A stretch of 64,000 nucleotides of DNA from Pseudomonas nitroreducens. Lineage in GTDB: Bacteria; Pseudomonadota; Gammaproteobacteria; Pseudomonadales; Pseudomonadaceae. Shown here piece after piece: positions 45,017 through 56,195 of this stretch. The translations under genes were made by a program, and so were the position numbers. Under the pieces are notes generated by a model, which saw only the letters and a list, made by a program, of their open reading frames with translations, made no database searches and was not told the DNA's origin. The DNA lies in the NCBI RefSeq assembly GCF_024170165.1, contig NZ_JALJXP010000006.1, positions 334,139 through 398,138 of the forward strand, given 5' to 3'. Every line of letters starts with the position of its first letter. The first letter of the stretch is position 1.

Positions 45017-47446
45017 TCAGAACAGGTCGATCGGCGCTTCTTCGTCCGCCGGCATGCCGCTGCCGGGAGCGCTGCCGGGCGCCAGTTCGTTCATCGACGG
45101 CGGTGTGTCTTCGTTCTTGAACAGTTCGAAGTACGCGCCCGGGGTGCCCGGAGGCGCCGCGCGGCCGGTGACCGGGTCGATGCGCAGGCTGACCAGGCCG
45201 GGTGGCTCGGGCAGCAGGTGCGACGGCTTGTCCTTCAGTGCCGCGCCCATGTAGCGCATCCAGATCGGCAGGGCGACGTTGCCGCCGTATTCGGCACGGC
45301 CGAGGCTTTCCGGCTGGTCGAAGCCCACCCAGACGGTGGTCATGTAGTCGGCGTTGAAGCCGGAGAACCAGGCGTCCTTCGATTCGTTGGTGGTGCCGGT
45401 CTTGCCCGCCAGATCATCGCGCTTGAGTGCCAGGGCGCGACGGCCTGTGCCGCGCTTGATCACGTCCTGCAGCATGCTGGTCATGATGTACGCGGTGCGC
45501 GCATCGATGACGCGTTCGGCGGCCGCCGGCTCGATGGTGGTCTTGGCCTGGCTCGGGTCATCGTTGCCGAAGGCGTCGGTGGCGGCCGCTTGTGGCTGCG
45601 CCTGCACCTGCTCTTCGTTCTGCGGAATGCTCGGCGGGTTGGCCTGGTACAGCACCTGCCCGTCGCGGCTTTCGATGCGCTGCACGATGTAGGGCGCGAC
45701 CTTGAAGCCGCCGTTGGCGAAGACGGTCCAGGCGCTGGCGATCTCCATGGGCGTCAGGGTCGCGGTGCCCAGGGCCATGGACAGGTTCGGCGGCAGATCG
45801 TCCTTGTTCAGGCCGAACTTGCTGATGCAATTGCGCGCTCGGTCGACGCCCAGGGCCTGCAGGATGCGGATCGACACCATGTTGCGCGACTTGTACAGCG
45901 CCTCGCGCATGGGGATCGGGCCGAGGAAGGTGTTGGTGTCGTTCTTCGGACGCCAGACCTTGTCCAGGTATTCGTCGTAGAACACCACCGGGGCATCGTT
46001 GATCAGCGAGGCGGCGGTGAAGCCGTTGTCCAGCGCACAGCTGTAGATGAACGGCTTGAAGCTGGAGCCGGGCTGGCGACGGGCCTGGGTGGCGCGGTTG
46101 TAGTTGCTCTGTTCGAAGGAGAAGCCGCCCACCAGCGCCATGATCGCGCCGTCCTGCGGATTGAGCGAGACCAGGGCGCTCTGCGCGGCCGGCACCTGGG
46201 TCAGCCGCAGCGAGCCGTCGTCCTTGCGCTGCACGCGGATCACGTCGCCGGCCTGCACCACGTCGCTGGGCTGGCTGGGCATGCGCCCCATGCTGTTGTT
46301 GCTCAGGTAGGGGCGGGCCCACTTCATCCCGTCCCAGCTCAGGGCTTCCTCCTTGCCGTCGCGGGTCATGACCATGGCGCCGCTCTTCTCGACCTGGGTG
46401 ACGATGGCCGGTTCAAGACCGCCCAGCGGGCGCTGCTGGCTGATGGCCTGGCGCCAGGCGTCACGAGTCTTGCCGGGGAGGCGCGTTTCGGGGCCACGGT
46501 AACCGTGGCGCTGATCGTAGTCCTGAAGGCCTTCGCGCAGGGCGGTGTTGGCGTCTTCCTGCAGGTTGCTGCGTACCGTGGTGTAGACGCGATAGCCTTC
46601 GGTGTAGGCGTCGCCACCGAAGCGGCCGACCAGTTCGGCGCGGGCCATCTCGGCGATATACGGGGCCGCCAGTTCCGGAGTCTGGACGTGGTAGGACGCA
46701 CCAACCGGCTCCTGGATGGCGGCCTGGTAACGCGGCTGGTCGATGAAGCCGAGCTTGAGCATGCGCTCGAGAATCCAGTTGCGTCGTTCCAGGCTGCGCG
46801 CTGCGTTGGCCAGCGGGTTGTAGCGCGACGGCGCCTTGGGCAGGCCGGCAATCATCGCCATCTGCGCCAGGCTCAGGTCCTTGATGGACTTGCCGTAATA
46901 GACCTGTGCGGCAGCTTCGACGCCGTAAGCACGGTTGCCCAGGTAGATCTTGTTGACGTAGAGCTCGAGGATCTCGTCCTTGGTAAGCGAGCGCTCGATC
47001 TGCAGGGCGAGCAGGATCTCATTGATCTTGCGGGAGAAACTGCGCTCGTTGGTGAGGAAGTAGTTCTTCGCCACCTGCATGGTGATGGTACTGCCGCCGG
47101 TCTGGATGTGGCCGGTCTTCAATAATTGCGCGGCAGCACGCATCAGGCTTTTGACGTCCACGCCATAATGGTTGGCGAAATTGTCATCTTCAGCCGATAA
47201 CAGTGCGTGGGTGAAATCCGGGGGGATTTCAGCAAATCGAATCGGCGTTCGGCGCATCTCGCCAAACTCTGCTATCAATTTGTTATCAGCACTGTACACG
47301 CGCAGCGGCATCTGCAACCGCACATTGCGCAAGGCCTCCACGGACGGGAGGTTCGGGCTGAGGTACAGATAGGCGCCGCTGAAACTGAGCAGCACTCCAC
47401 AAATAATGGTGACGCAGGTCCACCACAGAAACTTCAGCAGGCGCAT
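45017..47446 (-). CDS. mrcA: Penicillin-binding protein 1A (bifunctional)
   Basis: An 809-residue class A PBP (ponA in Pseudomonas usage). One N-terminal membrane anchor (residues ~4-30) is followed by the GT51 glycosyltransferase domain with the catalytic E-D-D-N-F motif, an OB-like domain, and the transpeptidase domain with S-S-F-K, S-x-N (S-R-N) and K-T-G-T motifs. It polymerises and cross-links peptidoglycan. Divergent from pilM, sharing a 186-bp gap, as in P. aeruginosa. Confidence 0.96.
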   Translation of the reverse strand: MRLLKFLWWTCVTIICGVLLSFSGAYLYLSPNLPSVEALRNVRLQMPLRVYSADNKLIAEFGEMRRTPIRFAEIPPDFTHALLSAEDDNFANHYGVDVKSLMRAAAQLLKTGHIQTGGSTITMQVAKNYFLTNERSFSRKINEILLALQIERSLTKDEILELYVNKIYLGNRAYGVEAAAQVYYGKSIKDLSLAQMAMIAGLPKAPSRYNPLANAARSLERRNWILERMLKLGFIDQPRYQAAIQEPVGASYHVQTPELAAPYIAEMARAELVGRFGGDAYTEGYRVYTTVRSNLQEDANTALREGLQDYDQRHGYRGPETRLPGKTRDAWRQAISQQRPLGGLEPAIVTQVEKSGAMVMTRDGKEEALSWDGMKWARPYLSNNSMGRMPSQPSDVVQAGDVIRVQRKDDGSLRLTQVPAAQSALVSLNPQDGAIMALVGGFSFEQSNYNRATQARRQPGSSFKPFIYSCALDNGFTAASLINDAPVVFYDEYLDKVWRPKNDTNTFLGPIPMREALYKSRNMVSIRILQALGVDRARNCISKFGLNKDDLPPNLSMALGTATLTPMEIASAWTVFANGGFKVAPYIVQRIESRDGQVLYQANPPSIPQNEEQVQAQPQAAATDAFGNDDPSQAKTTIEPAAAERVIDARTAYIMTSMLQDVIKRGTGRRALALKRDDLAGKTGTTNESKDAWFSGFNADYMTTVWVGFDQPESLGRAEYGGNVALPIWMRYMGAALKDKPSHLLPEPPGLVSLRIDPVTGRAAPPGTPGAYFELFKNEDTPPSMNELAPGSAPGSGMPADEEAPIDLF

Positions 47447-47605
47447 CGGGAAGGTCTTGGATTTCCAGGGAAAAGAAAGAGTTAAGCGGATGGCGCGGTA
47501 AAAAGGGAAAAGCTGATCACATTATAAGCAGTTTTTTTGCTGGCGAGCCATTTGCGAAGCTGTCAAGTCTGGTATCTAATGTGGAAAAACATAAATCGTC
47601 CGTAA

Positions 47606-48696
<1,091 letters not shown>

Positions 48697-48697
<1 letters not shown>

Positions 48698-49290
48698 TGG
48701 CACGCATCAACCTATTGCCGTGGCGGGAGCAGCTGCGCGAGGAGCGCAAGCAGCGCTTCCTGGTGATTCTGGGGGCCGTTTTGCTGGCCTCCGGTGCAAT
48801 CGTTTTCCTGGGTGATCAGTACTTCAACTCGGCCATCGAGAACCAGACTGCACGCAACGACTTCCTGCGCAAGGAAATCGCCGTGCTGGATGCGCGCATC
48901 AAGGAGATCAGCGAGCTGAAGACTCGTCGCCAGCAGTTGCTGGAGCGGATGAAGATCATTCAGGACCTGCAGGGCAACCGCCCGATCATCGGCCGGGTGT
49001 TCGACCAGCTGGTCCGCACCTTGCCCGATGGCGTCTTCTTCACTGAGCTGAAGATGTCCGGGAAGTCCATTTCCATTGCCGGCGCGGCCGAGTCCAACAA
49101 CCGCGTCTCCAATCTCATGCGCAACCTCGATTCGTCGGAGTGGCTGACTTCGCCGAACCTGACCGAAGTGAAGGCCGTTACCCAGGGAGCCCTGGATCAG
49201 GCGAACGTCTTCCAGTTGACGGTGCAGCAGACCCAGCCCGGCAGCGAGGAGCAGGACAAGCAGAGTACCTCGCAAGGAGCCAAGAAATGA
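48697..49290 (+). CDS. pilN: Type IV pilus assembly protein PilN
   Basis: A 197-residue bitopic inner-membrane protein. The conserved N-terminal A-R-I-N-L-L-P-W-R-E motif binds PilM in the cytoplasm. One membrane helix (F-L-V-I-L-G-A-V-L-L-A-S-G-A-I-V-F) is followed by a periplasmic coiled coil and ferredoxin-like domain that pairs with PilO. Overlaps pilM by 1 bp and pilO by 4 bp. Confidence 0.95.
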
Positions 49291-49937
49291 GTCTGGCCAG
49301 TTCTCTTGAGAGCTTGCGCAAGGTCGATATCAACGATCTTGACCTGAACAACCTTGGTTCCTGGCCGGCAGCCGTCAAGGTCATCGCCTGCATCCTGCTG
49401 ATGGCCGTGGTTCTGGCGCTTGGCTACAACTTCCATCTGAAGGACCTGCAGGATCAGCTCGATCGCAACCGCGAGGAAGAGCAGACCCTCAAGCAGCAGT
49501 TCTCGACCAAGGCCTTCCAGGCGGCGAACCTGGAAGCCTACAAGGTGCAGATGAAGGAGATGGAAGAATCCTTCGGCGCCCTGTTGCGCCAGTTGCCGAG
49601 TGATACCGAGGTGCCCGGCCTGCTGGAAGACATCACCCGCACGGGCCTGGGTAGCGGTCTGGAGTTCGAAGAGATCAAGCTGCTGCCGGAAGTGACTCAG
49701 CAGTTCTATATCGAACTGCCGATCCAGATCAGTGTCGTCGGTGGGTACCACGACCTGGCGACCTTCGTCAGTGGCGTGTCCAGCCTGCCGCGGATCGTCA
49801 CGCTGCATGACTTCGATATCAAACCGGCGAGTTCGGACAGCACCTCCAAGCTGCGCATGAGCATCCTGGCGAAAACCTACCGGTACAACGACAAGGGCGT
49901 GAAAGCGACTGCCCCGACTGCGGGAGCGAAGAAATGA
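49287..49937 (+). CDS. pilO: Type IV pilus assembly protein PilO
   Basis: A 216-residue inner-membrane protein with a short cytoplasmic start, one membrane helix (V-I-A-C-I-L-L-M-A-V-V-L-A-L-G-Y), a periplasmic coiled coil (L-K-D-L-Q-D-Q-L-D-R-N-R-E-E-E) and a ferredoxin-like core. Forms a heterodimer with PilN. The start at 49287 is set by the ATGA overlap with pilN and an AAGGAG site; an earlier in-frame ATG (49140) lies inside pilN. Confidence 0.95.
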   Translation: MSLASSLESLRKVDINDLDLNNLGSWPAAVKVIACILLMAVVLALGYNFHLKDLQDQLDRNREEEQTLKQQFSTKAFQAANLEAYKVQMKEMEESFGALLRQLPSDTEVPGLLEDITRTGLGSGLEFEEIKLLPEVTQQFYIELPIQISVVGGYHDLATFVSGVSSLPRIVTLHDFDIKPASSDSTSKLRMSILAKTYRYNDKGVKATAPTAGAKK

Positions 49938-50458
49938 GGGGGCGCCTGATCATTTGCAGTTTCCTGCTCCTGACTTTGAACGGTTGTGGTTCGGGCAGTG
50001 ATTTTGCCGACCTGCAGGGCTATATGGACGAAGTCCGCGCCCGCCCGAAGGGGACGATCGAGCCGCTACCCAAGTTCCAGACCTACGAGGCCTTTACCTA
50101 TAGTGCTTCGTCTCTGCGCAGCCCCTTCCAGCCGCCGGTGAAGATCGACCTGGCGGTCAAGCAGAAGGGCAACAGGGTCATCAAGCCCGATGAAACACGG
50201 GTCAAGCAGTTTCTCGAGGGCTTCAACATAGAAACCTTCGAAATGGTCGGCACCCTGGCCAAGGACAGTCAGGTATTTGCTCTCGTCAAAGGTGCAGGAG
50301 GGGTGCATCGGGTACGAGTGGGTGACTACCTTGGGCGCAACGACGGCAAGATCGTTGCGATCAACGAAGCCAAGATCGACGTGATTGAAATCGTTCCTGA
50401 TGGTGAGGGTGGCTGGCTGGAGCGTCCGCGCAGTCTGACTCTCAAGGAACGCTCCTAA
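49934..50458 (+). CDS. pilP: Type IV pilus lipoprotein PilP
   Basis: A 174-residue inner-membrane lipoprotein (lipobox L-N-G-C-G-S) with an extended Pro-containing linker and a C-terminal beta-sandwich domain (V-R-V-G-D-Y-L-G-R-N-D-G-K-I). It links the PilMNO platform to the PilQ secretin. Overlaps pilO by 4 bp and ends 8 bp before pilQ. Confidence 0.95.
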   Translation: MRGRLIICSFLLLTLNGCGSGSDFADLQGYMDEVRARPKGTIEPLPKFQTYEAFTYSASSLRSPFQPPVKIDLAVKQKGNRVIKPDETRVKQFLEGFNIETFEMVGTLAKDSQVFALVKGAGGVHRVRVGDYLGRNDGKIVAINEAKIDVIEIVPDGEGGWLERPRSLTLKERS

Positions 50459-50466
50459 GGGCGGGG

Positions 50467-52590
50467 ATGAACATGGATAACAAACAGCAGTCTGCACGAC
50501 GGATTCAGACGATGAATAGAAAGCTTTCCCGCCTCGGCATTTCCGTGCTCGCGGCCGTATTCGCGCCGGCCCTGCTGGCCGCGAACCTGCAGAGTGTCGA
50601 CGTGGCGGCCCTGCCGGGCGATCGCGTGGAGCTGAAGCTGGGCTTCGACGAGCCGGTGGCTGCGCCGCGTGGCTACACCATCGAGCAGCCGGCGCGCATC
50701 GCGCTGGACCTCCCGGGTGTGCAGAACAAGCTGGGCAGCAAGAACCGCGAGCTGGGAGTGGGCAATGCCCGCAGCCTGACCGTGGTCGAGGCGAAGGACC
50801 GTACTCGCCTGATCGTCAATCTGGCGACCCTGGTGCCTTACAGCACCCGGGCGGAAGGTTCGAATCTGTACGTCGTGGTCGGTGCGGGCGCAGCGACTTC
50901 CAGCTCCTACGCCTCCGCGGCGCCGGCAGCTGCTCCGGCCGCCAGGCCCGCTCAGCCCAAACCGTACGTTCCCGCTGGCAAGGCGATTCGTAACATCGAC
51001 TTCCAGCGTGGCGAGCAGGGCGAAGGCAATGTCGTGATCGATCTGTCCGATCCGACTGTCAGCCCGGACATTCAGGAGCAGGGCGGCAAGATTCGCCTGG
51101 ACTTCCCGCGTACCCAACTGCCGGACAACCTGCGCGTCCGCCTGGACGTGAAGGACTTCGCTACCCCGGTACAGCTGGTCAATGCTTCCGCCGTCGGCGA
51201 CAAGGCCAGCATCACCATCGAGCCGACCGGCCTGTACGACTACCTCGTCTACCAGACCGACAATCGCATGACCGTCAGCATCAAGCCGCTGACCCAGGAC
51301 GATGCCGAGAAGCGCAAGAAGGACACCTTCGCCTACACCGGTGAAAAACTGTCGCTTAACTTCCAGGACATCGATGTGCGCTCGGTGCTGCAGCTGATCG
51401 CTGACTTCACCGACCTGAACCTGGTGGCTTCGGACACCGTACAGGGCAACATCACCCTGCGCCTGCAGAACGTGCCGTGGGATCAGGCGCTGGACCTGGT
51501 ACTCAAGACCAAGGGTCTGGACAAGCGCAAGGTCGGCAACGTACTGCTGGTCGCGCCGGCTGACGAGATCGCGGCTCGCGAGCGCCAGGAGCTGGAAGCG
51601 CAGAAACAGATCTCCGAACTGGCTCCGCTGCGTCGCGAGCTGATTCAGGTGAACTACGCCAAGGCTGCTGATATCGCCAAGCTGTTCAGCTCGGTGACCG
51701 GCAGCGGTGCCAGCGCTCCGGGTGTCGCAGCGGCGGCACAGGGTGACAATCGCGGTTCGATCACCGTGGATGACCGTACCAACAGCATCATCGCCTACCA
51801 GACCCAGGACCGCCTGGACGAGCTGCGCCGCATCGTCGCCCAGCTGGACATCCCGGTTCGTCAGGTGATGATCGAGGCGCGCATCGTCGAAGCCAACGTC
51901 GATTACACCAAGGAACTGGGTGTGAACTGGAGCGGTTCGCTCTCTGGCCACGGCAACTTCGATGTCTCCGGCGGTACCAACAGTACCGGCAACACCTTCG
52001 TTGACCTGGGCACGTCGAATGCCACCCCGACTTCGGGCATCAGCATCGGCTTCACCACCAACAACACCATCCTGGACCTCCAGCTCAACGCCATGGAGAA
52101 AACCGGTAACGGTGAAGTGGTGTCCCAGCCGAAGGTCGTCACCTCGGACAAGGAAACCGCGAAGATCCTGAAAGGCTCGGAGATTCCCTACCAGGAAGCC
52201 AGCTCCAGCGGCGCGACCTCGGTGTCCTTCAAGGAAGCGGCGTTGTCCCTGGAGGTGACTCCGCAGATCACTCCGGACAACCGCATCATCATGGAAGTGA
52301 AGGTCAACAAGGACGAGCCGGACTACGCCAACGCCCTGAACGGCGTGCCGCCGATCAAGAAGAACGAGGTGAACGCGAAAGTGCTGGTCAACGATGGCGA
52401 AACCATCGTGATCGGTGGCGTGTTCTCCAATACCCAGACCAAGTCCACGGCCAAGGTGCCGTTCCTGGGCGACGTGCCGATGATCGGCCGCCTGTTCAAG
52501 AACGACTATGTGACCGACAGCAAGAACGAGCTGCTGGTTTTCCTTACCCCGCGGATCATGAATAATCAGGCCATTGCAATCGGCCGTTGA
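50467..52590 (+). CDS. pilQ: Type IV pilus secretin PilQ
   Basis: A 707-residue outer-membrane secretin. Order: signal peptide, two AMIN domains (peptidoglycan binding), N0/N1 domains starting near [20 protein letters not shown], and the secretin core with V-P-F-L-G-D-V-P. Three starts are possible: ATG 50467 and 50473 both have a purine-rich AAGGGCGGGG site, while ATG 50512 matches the M-N-x-x-L-S-R-L-G N-terminus that I recall from P. aeruginosa. The segment before the secretin core (about 51930-52060) is shorter than recalled for PAO1. Confidence 0.95.
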   Translation: MNMDNKQQSARRIQTMNRKLSRLGISVLAAVFAPALLAANLQSVDVAALPGDRVELKLGFDEPVAAPRGYTIEQPARIALDLPGVQNKLGSKNRELGVGNARSLTVVEAKDRTRLIVNLATLVPYSTRAEGSNLYVVVGAGAATSSSYASAAPAAAPAARPAQPKPYVPAGKAIRNIDFQRGEQGEGNVVIDLSDPTVSPDIQEQGGKIRLDFPRTQLPDNLRVRLDVKDFATPVQLVNASAVGDKASITIEPTGLYDYLVYQTDNRMTVSIKPLTQDDAEKRKKDTFAYTGEKLSLNFQDIDVRSVLQLIADFTDLNLVASDTVQGNITLRLQNVPWDQALDLVLKTKGLDKRKVGNVLLVAPADEIAARERQELEAQKQISELAPLRRELIQVNYAKAADIAKLFSSVTGSGASAPGVAAAAQGDNRGSITVDDRTNSIIAYQTQDRLDELRRIVAQLDIPVRQVMIEARIVEANVDYTKELGVNWSGSLSGHGNFDVSGGTNSTGNTFVDLGTSNATPTSGISIGFTTNNTILDLQLNAMEKTGNGEVVSQPKVVTSDKETAKILKGSEIPYQEASSSGATSVSFKEAALSLEVTPQITPDNRIIMEVKVNKDEPDYANALNGVPPIKKNEVNAKVLVNDGETIVIGGVFSNTQTKSTAKVPFLGDVPMIGRLFKNDYVTDSKNELLVFLTPRIMNNQAIAIGR

Positions 52591-52598
52591 TCAATGTC

Positions 52599-53117
52599 GT
52601 GTCCAATTTGATTCTGGTAGGCCCGATGGGAGCTGGTAAAAGCACCATCGGGCGTCTTCTCGCCAAAGAGCTTCACCTCGTCTTCAAAGATTCGGATAAA
52701 GAGATCGAGCAGCGCTGCGGAGCCAACATCCCCTGGATATTCGATGTCGAGGGCGAGGCTGGCTTCCGTGAGCGTGAGCAGGCGATGCTGGCCGAGCTGT
52801 GCGATGAAGGGGGCATGGTCATCGCCACGGGCGGTGGCGCCGTCATGCGTGACGCCAATCGGCTCATCCTCAAGGGTGGCGGCAAGGTGATCTACCTGCA
52901 CGCATCGGTCGAGCAGCAGATTTCCCGAACGGCGCGCGACAAGAATCGCCCGTTGCTGCAGAAGCCCAATCCGGAGCAGATCCTTCGTGATCTCATGCAG
53001 ATGCGCGATCCGCTTTATCGCGAAATTGCCGACGTGATCATCGAAACCGACGAGCGGCCTCCGCGTCTTGTCGTGCTGGAGATCATCGAGCGCCTGCGTG
53101 AGTTGGAGCGCCATTAA
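52599..53117 (+). CDS. aroK: Shikimate kinase
   Basis: A 172-residue P-loop kinase phosphorylating shikimate at O3. Walker A is G-P-M-G-A-G-K-S-T, with D-S-D near residue 32 (substrate/Mg), G-G-G-A-V and the lid R-x-R-P-L-L. The start is uncertain: GTG at 52599 gives the family N-terminus (M-S-N-L-I-L-V-G), whereas TTG at 52587 overlaps the pilQ stop. No ATG is available in frame nearby, and no good ribosome site is seen, suggesting coupling to pilQ translation. Confidence 0.93.
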   Translation: MSNLILVGPMGAGKSTIGRLLAKELHLVFKDSDKEIEQRCGANIPWIFDVEGEAGFREREQAMLAELCDEGGMVIATGGGAVMRDANRLILKGGGKVIYLHASVEQQISRTARDKNRPLLQKPNPEQILRDLMQMRDPLYREIADVIIETDERPPRLVVLEIIERLRELERH

Positions 53118-53167
53118 CGGCGCTGCAATCTGCGGTATCCTAGTCCCCTTTCTTGCCTGGGGGTTTC

Positions 53168-54274
53168 ATGCGCACACTCAACGTCGATCTGGCCGATCGC
53201 AGCTACCCGATCTACATCGGTGAGGGGCTGCTGGACGATCTGCGCTACTTCGAGCCGCACATTCGCGGCCGTCAGGTAGCCATCGTCACCAACGAAACCA
53301 TCGCGCCGCTGTATCTGGATCGACTGCAGAAGACCCTGGCCGGCTACAAGGTCACCACGGTCGTGCTCCCTGACGGCGAGGCCTACAAGCAGTGGGAAAC
53401 CCTGCAACTGATCTTCGATGGCCTGCTGACCGCGCGCCATGACCGCAAGACGACCCTGATCGCCCTCGGCGGCGGTGTCATCGGCGACATGACCGGTTTC
53501 GCCGCGGCCTGCTACCAGCGCGGCGTCGACTTCATCCAGGTGCCGACCACCCTGCTGTCCCAGGTGGACTCCTCCGTGGGCGGCAAGACCGGCATCAACC
53601 ACCCGCTGGGCAAGAACATGGTCGGGGCCTTCTACCAGCCCCAGGCCGTGGTCATCGACACCGCGACCCTGAAGACCCTGCCGCCGCGCGAGCTGTCCGC
53701 GGGCCTGGCGGAAGTGATCAAGTACGGCTTCATCTGCGACGAGCCTTTCCTCACCTGGCTGGAAGCGCACATGGATGACCTGCTGGCGCTGGAGCAGGCG
53801 GCGCTGACCGAGGCGATCGAGCGCTCCTGCGCAGCCAAGGCCCGCGTGGTTGGCGCCGACGAGAAGGAAAACGGCGTGCGCGCGACCCTCAACCTGGGCC
53901 ATACCTTCGGCCACGCCATCGAGACCCACATGGGTTATGGCGTCTGGCTGCACGGCGAAGCCGTGGGTGCGGGAACCGTGATGGCACTTGAGATGTCGCA
54001 TCGGCTGGGGTGGCTGACAACTGCCGAACTCGATCGTGGCGTCCGCCTGCTCGCTGCAGCGAAGTTGCCGGTGGTCCCGCCGCAGGAAATGAATGCCGAG
54101 CATTTTCTCGAGCACATGGCCGTCGACAAGAAAGTGCTCGATGGCCGTCTGCGTCTTGTATTGCTCCAAGGGCTGGGGGGCGCGGTCGTCACCGCCGAAT
54201 TCCCCCGTGAGATTCTGGAAGAAACACTGCGCGCTGACTACCAGGCACTGGTCGGTCAGGCAGGAAAACACTGA
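53168..54274 (+). CDS. aroB: 3-dehydroquinate synthase
   Basis: A 368-residue NAD- and metal-dependent enzyme converting DAHP to 3-dehydroquinate. Signatures: [37 protein letters not shown], and the metal-ligand region [12 protein letters not shown]. The start at 53168 gives the family N-terminus (M-R-T-L-N-V). Follows aroK by 50 bp; both feed the shikimate pathway. Confidence 0.96.
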   Translation: MRTLNVDLADRSYPIYIGEGLLDDLRYFEPHIRGRQVAIVTNETIAPLYLDRLQKTLAGYKVTTVVLPDGEAYKQWETLQLIFDGLLTARHDRKTTLIALGGGVIGDMTGFAAACYQRGVDFIQVPTTLLSQVDSSVGGKTGINHPLGKNMVGAFYQPQAVVIDTATLKTLPPRELSAGLAEVIKYGFICDEPFLTWLEAHMDDLLALEQAALTEAIERSCAAKARVVGADEKENGVRATLNLGHTFGHAIETHMGYGVWLHGEAVGAGTVMALEMSHRLGWLTTAELDRGVRLLAAAKLPVVPPQEMNAEHFLEHMAVDKKVLDGRLRLVLLQGLGGAVVTAEFPREILEETLRADYQALVGQAGKH

Positions 54275-54280
54275 GGTCCC

Positions 54281-55972
54281 ATGTCCAGCTTGCATGCCGA
54301 TGAGGCCTTCCTGGCCCACTACCAGTTCAGCCACGACCCGTTCGCACCGCGGGTTCCGGGCTTCAAGTTCTTCCCGGCGCAGCGCAAGCCCGTACTGGGG
54401 CAGCTGCACCACCTGGCGCGTTACAGCCAGCTGCTGTTGGCCGTCACCGGCCCGCTGGGCAGCGGCAAGACCCTGTTGCGCCAGGCCCTGGTGGCCAGCA
54501 CCAACAAGGATGCCGTCTCCAGCGTGGTGATTTCCGGTCGCTCGGTGACTGACGAGGCCACCCTGCTGCGCCAGTTGGCGCAAGGGCTGGGCATCACTCA
54601 GACCAGCATCGAGGCGATTCTCGCCAAGGTCGCCCAGTTGGCGATCACCGGCCAGGACGTCTATCTGCTGGTGGATGACGCCGAGCAACTGCGCGAAGAC
54701 GCCCTCGAAGTCCTCCTGCTGCTGGCCGCCGGTAATTCCGAAGCGCGCCTGCACGTCTTCCTGTTCGGCGAGCCCGAGCTGCTGTCGCGCCTCGAGGTCC
54801 TGTCCGAGGGCGAGGAGCGCTTCCACGCCATCGAACTGCAGCCGTACAGCGAGGAAGAGACCCGCGAGTACCTGGCGCAGCGCCTCGAGGGCGCTGGCCA
54901 GGGCATCGAGCTGATCTCGGCCGACCTGCTGGCCGACATCCACGAGCAATCCGGCGGCTGGCCCGGCACCATCAACCAGACCGCTCGCGACGCCATGATC
55001 GAAGCAATGCTGGCTGATCGCAGTGGCGAGCGCAAAGCCGCCGGTGCCGGCTTCAAGCTGCCGAAGAAGCACCTGGCGATCCTCGGTGTGGTCGCCATCG
55101 GCGTCATCGCTGCCTGGTTCATGCAGGGCAAGACCACCAAGCCGGAGACCGCGAGCAACACTGCCGCGCAGACGTCGTCGCAACTGCCGCTGGGTGGTGG
55201 TGCTGCGCCGCAGCCGAGCGCGCAGCCGCAGCCGGATGCCCAGGGCAATGGCCCGTCGGTGGAGTTCGCGGGTTCCAACCAGCCGCTGCCGCTGCCGCTG
55301 GTAGGCGAAAGCCAGCCGGTGATCCGCGAACCCATGGCCCAGGCCGGTGGCCAGGAAGATGCCGACGAAGGCGCCATGCCTTCCGCCGCCATTCCGCCGA
55401 CCGTGACCACCACTGCGCCGCCAGTGACCCCGTTGGCGAACAATGGCCCGAAACCGTTGAACCCGGTGCCGGCGGCTCCCGTCCAGCAGCAGGCTGCCAT
55501 CCAGCCGGCCCCGACGCCTGCGCCCACTCCGCGACCGGAGCCGGTCAAACCTGCCGCCACCGCGCCGGCCAAGCCTGTCCAGGCTGCCAAGCCGGCTGCG
55601 ACCAAGCCGGCCACTACTGTCGCCAGCGCCAAGCCGGCGACCGCCGCCAGCAAGCCCGCTGCAGCTACCGGTAGTGCCGGTGGCAGCAGCTGGTACCAGT
55701 CCCAGGCCGGTTCGCGCTACTCCGTGCAGGTGCTGGGCACCGGCTCCGAAGCCAGCGCCAAGGCCTTCATCAGCCAGCAGGGTGGTGGTGACTACCGCTA
55801 CTTCCGCAAGAACCTGCAGGGCAAGCCGTTCTACGTCGTGACCTACGGTAACTTCGCCGATCGTACTGCCGCACAGGCAGCGATCAAGAAGCTGCCGGCG
55901 AAGATCCAGGCTTCCAAGCCCTGGGCTCGTCCGTTCTCCAGCATCCAGCAGGACATCGCCGGGGCGCGCTGA
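54281..55972 (+). CDS. AAA ATPase with C-terminal SPOR domain (DamX-like)
   Basis: A 563-residue protein. Residues ~1-255 form an ExeA/MSHA-type AAA module with Walker A T-G-P-L-G-S-G-K-T and Walker B-like Y-L-L-V-D-D-A-E. A single membrane helix follows (about 263-281, L-A-I-L-G-V-V-A-I-G-V-I-A-A-W-F), then a long Pro/Ala/Lys-rich periplasmic linker, and a SPOR domain (about 470-550, Y-S-V-Q-V-L-G-T-G-S then Y-V-V-T-Y-G-N-F). SPOR domains bind denuded septal glycan, so a cell-division role like DamX is likely. Begins 6 bp after aroB; ends at a terminator. Confidence 0.9.
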   Translation: MSSLHADEAFLAHYQFSHDPFAPRVPGFKFFPAQRKPVLGQLHHLARYSQLLLAVTGPLGSGKTLLRQALVASTNKDAVSSVVISGRSVTDEATLLRQLAQGLGITQTSIEAILAKVAQLAITGQDVYLLVDDAEQLREDALEVLLLLAAGNSEARLHVFLFGEPELLSRLEVLSEGEERFHAIELQPYSEEETREYLAQRLEGAGQGIELISADLLADIHEQSGGWPGTINQTARDAMIEAMLADRSGERKAAGAGFKLPKKHLAILGVVAIGVIAAWFMQGKTTKPETASNTAAQTSSQLPLGGGAAPQPSAQPQPDAQGNGPSVEFAGSNQPLPLPLVGESQPVIREPMAQAGGQEDADEGAMPSAAIPPTVTTTAPPVTPLANNGPKPLNPVPAAPVQQQAAIQPAPTPAPTPRPEPVKPAATAPAKPVQAAKPAATKPATTVASAKPATAASKPAAATGSAGGSSWYQSQAGSRYSVQVLGTGSEASAKAFISQQGGGDYRYFRKNLQGKPFYVVTYGNFADRTAAQAAIKKLPAKIQASKPWARPFSSIQQDIAGAR

Positions 55973-55995
55973 AAGGTCGCAGTGTCGCAATACTG

Positions 55996-56034
55996 AAAAA
56001 GCCGAGCCCCGTACCCTGGGGTTCGGCTTTTTTA
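55996..56034 (+). terminator. Intrinsic terminator of the pilM-aroB-damX-like run
   Basis: Stem AAGCCGAGCCCC/GGGGTTCGGCTT (one G-T pair) with A run before and TTTTTTAT after, 23 bp past the SPOR-protein stop. Confidence 0.9.
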
Positions 56035-56105
56035 TTGGCTTGTGTCTTTTGCTGCATTCTTATAAAAATGCGACATCGGGTGTCAGCAGTGCGTCAAAAA
56101 AAACA

Positions 56106-56133
56106 GTGACGTCGCTTTCCCCATGTGTACAAT
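56106..56133 (+). promoter_or_regulatory. Candidate promoter of gltBD
   Basis: -35-like GTGACG (56106-56111), 16-bp spacer, -10 TACAAT (56128-56133). It would start transcription near 56140, giving gltB a leader of about 290 nt. Confidence 0.45.
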
Positions 56134-56195
56134 GACCTCCCTTTGCCTATCGGAAACTTGCCGCTTGAGCGAGTAGACAGGCGAAGTGCTTGAAG

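Noticed and set aside
53114..55990. A 958-codon minus-strand frame opposite aroB and the SPOR protein
   Set aside because: Antisense shadow of two well-supported genes, with no recognisable domain.
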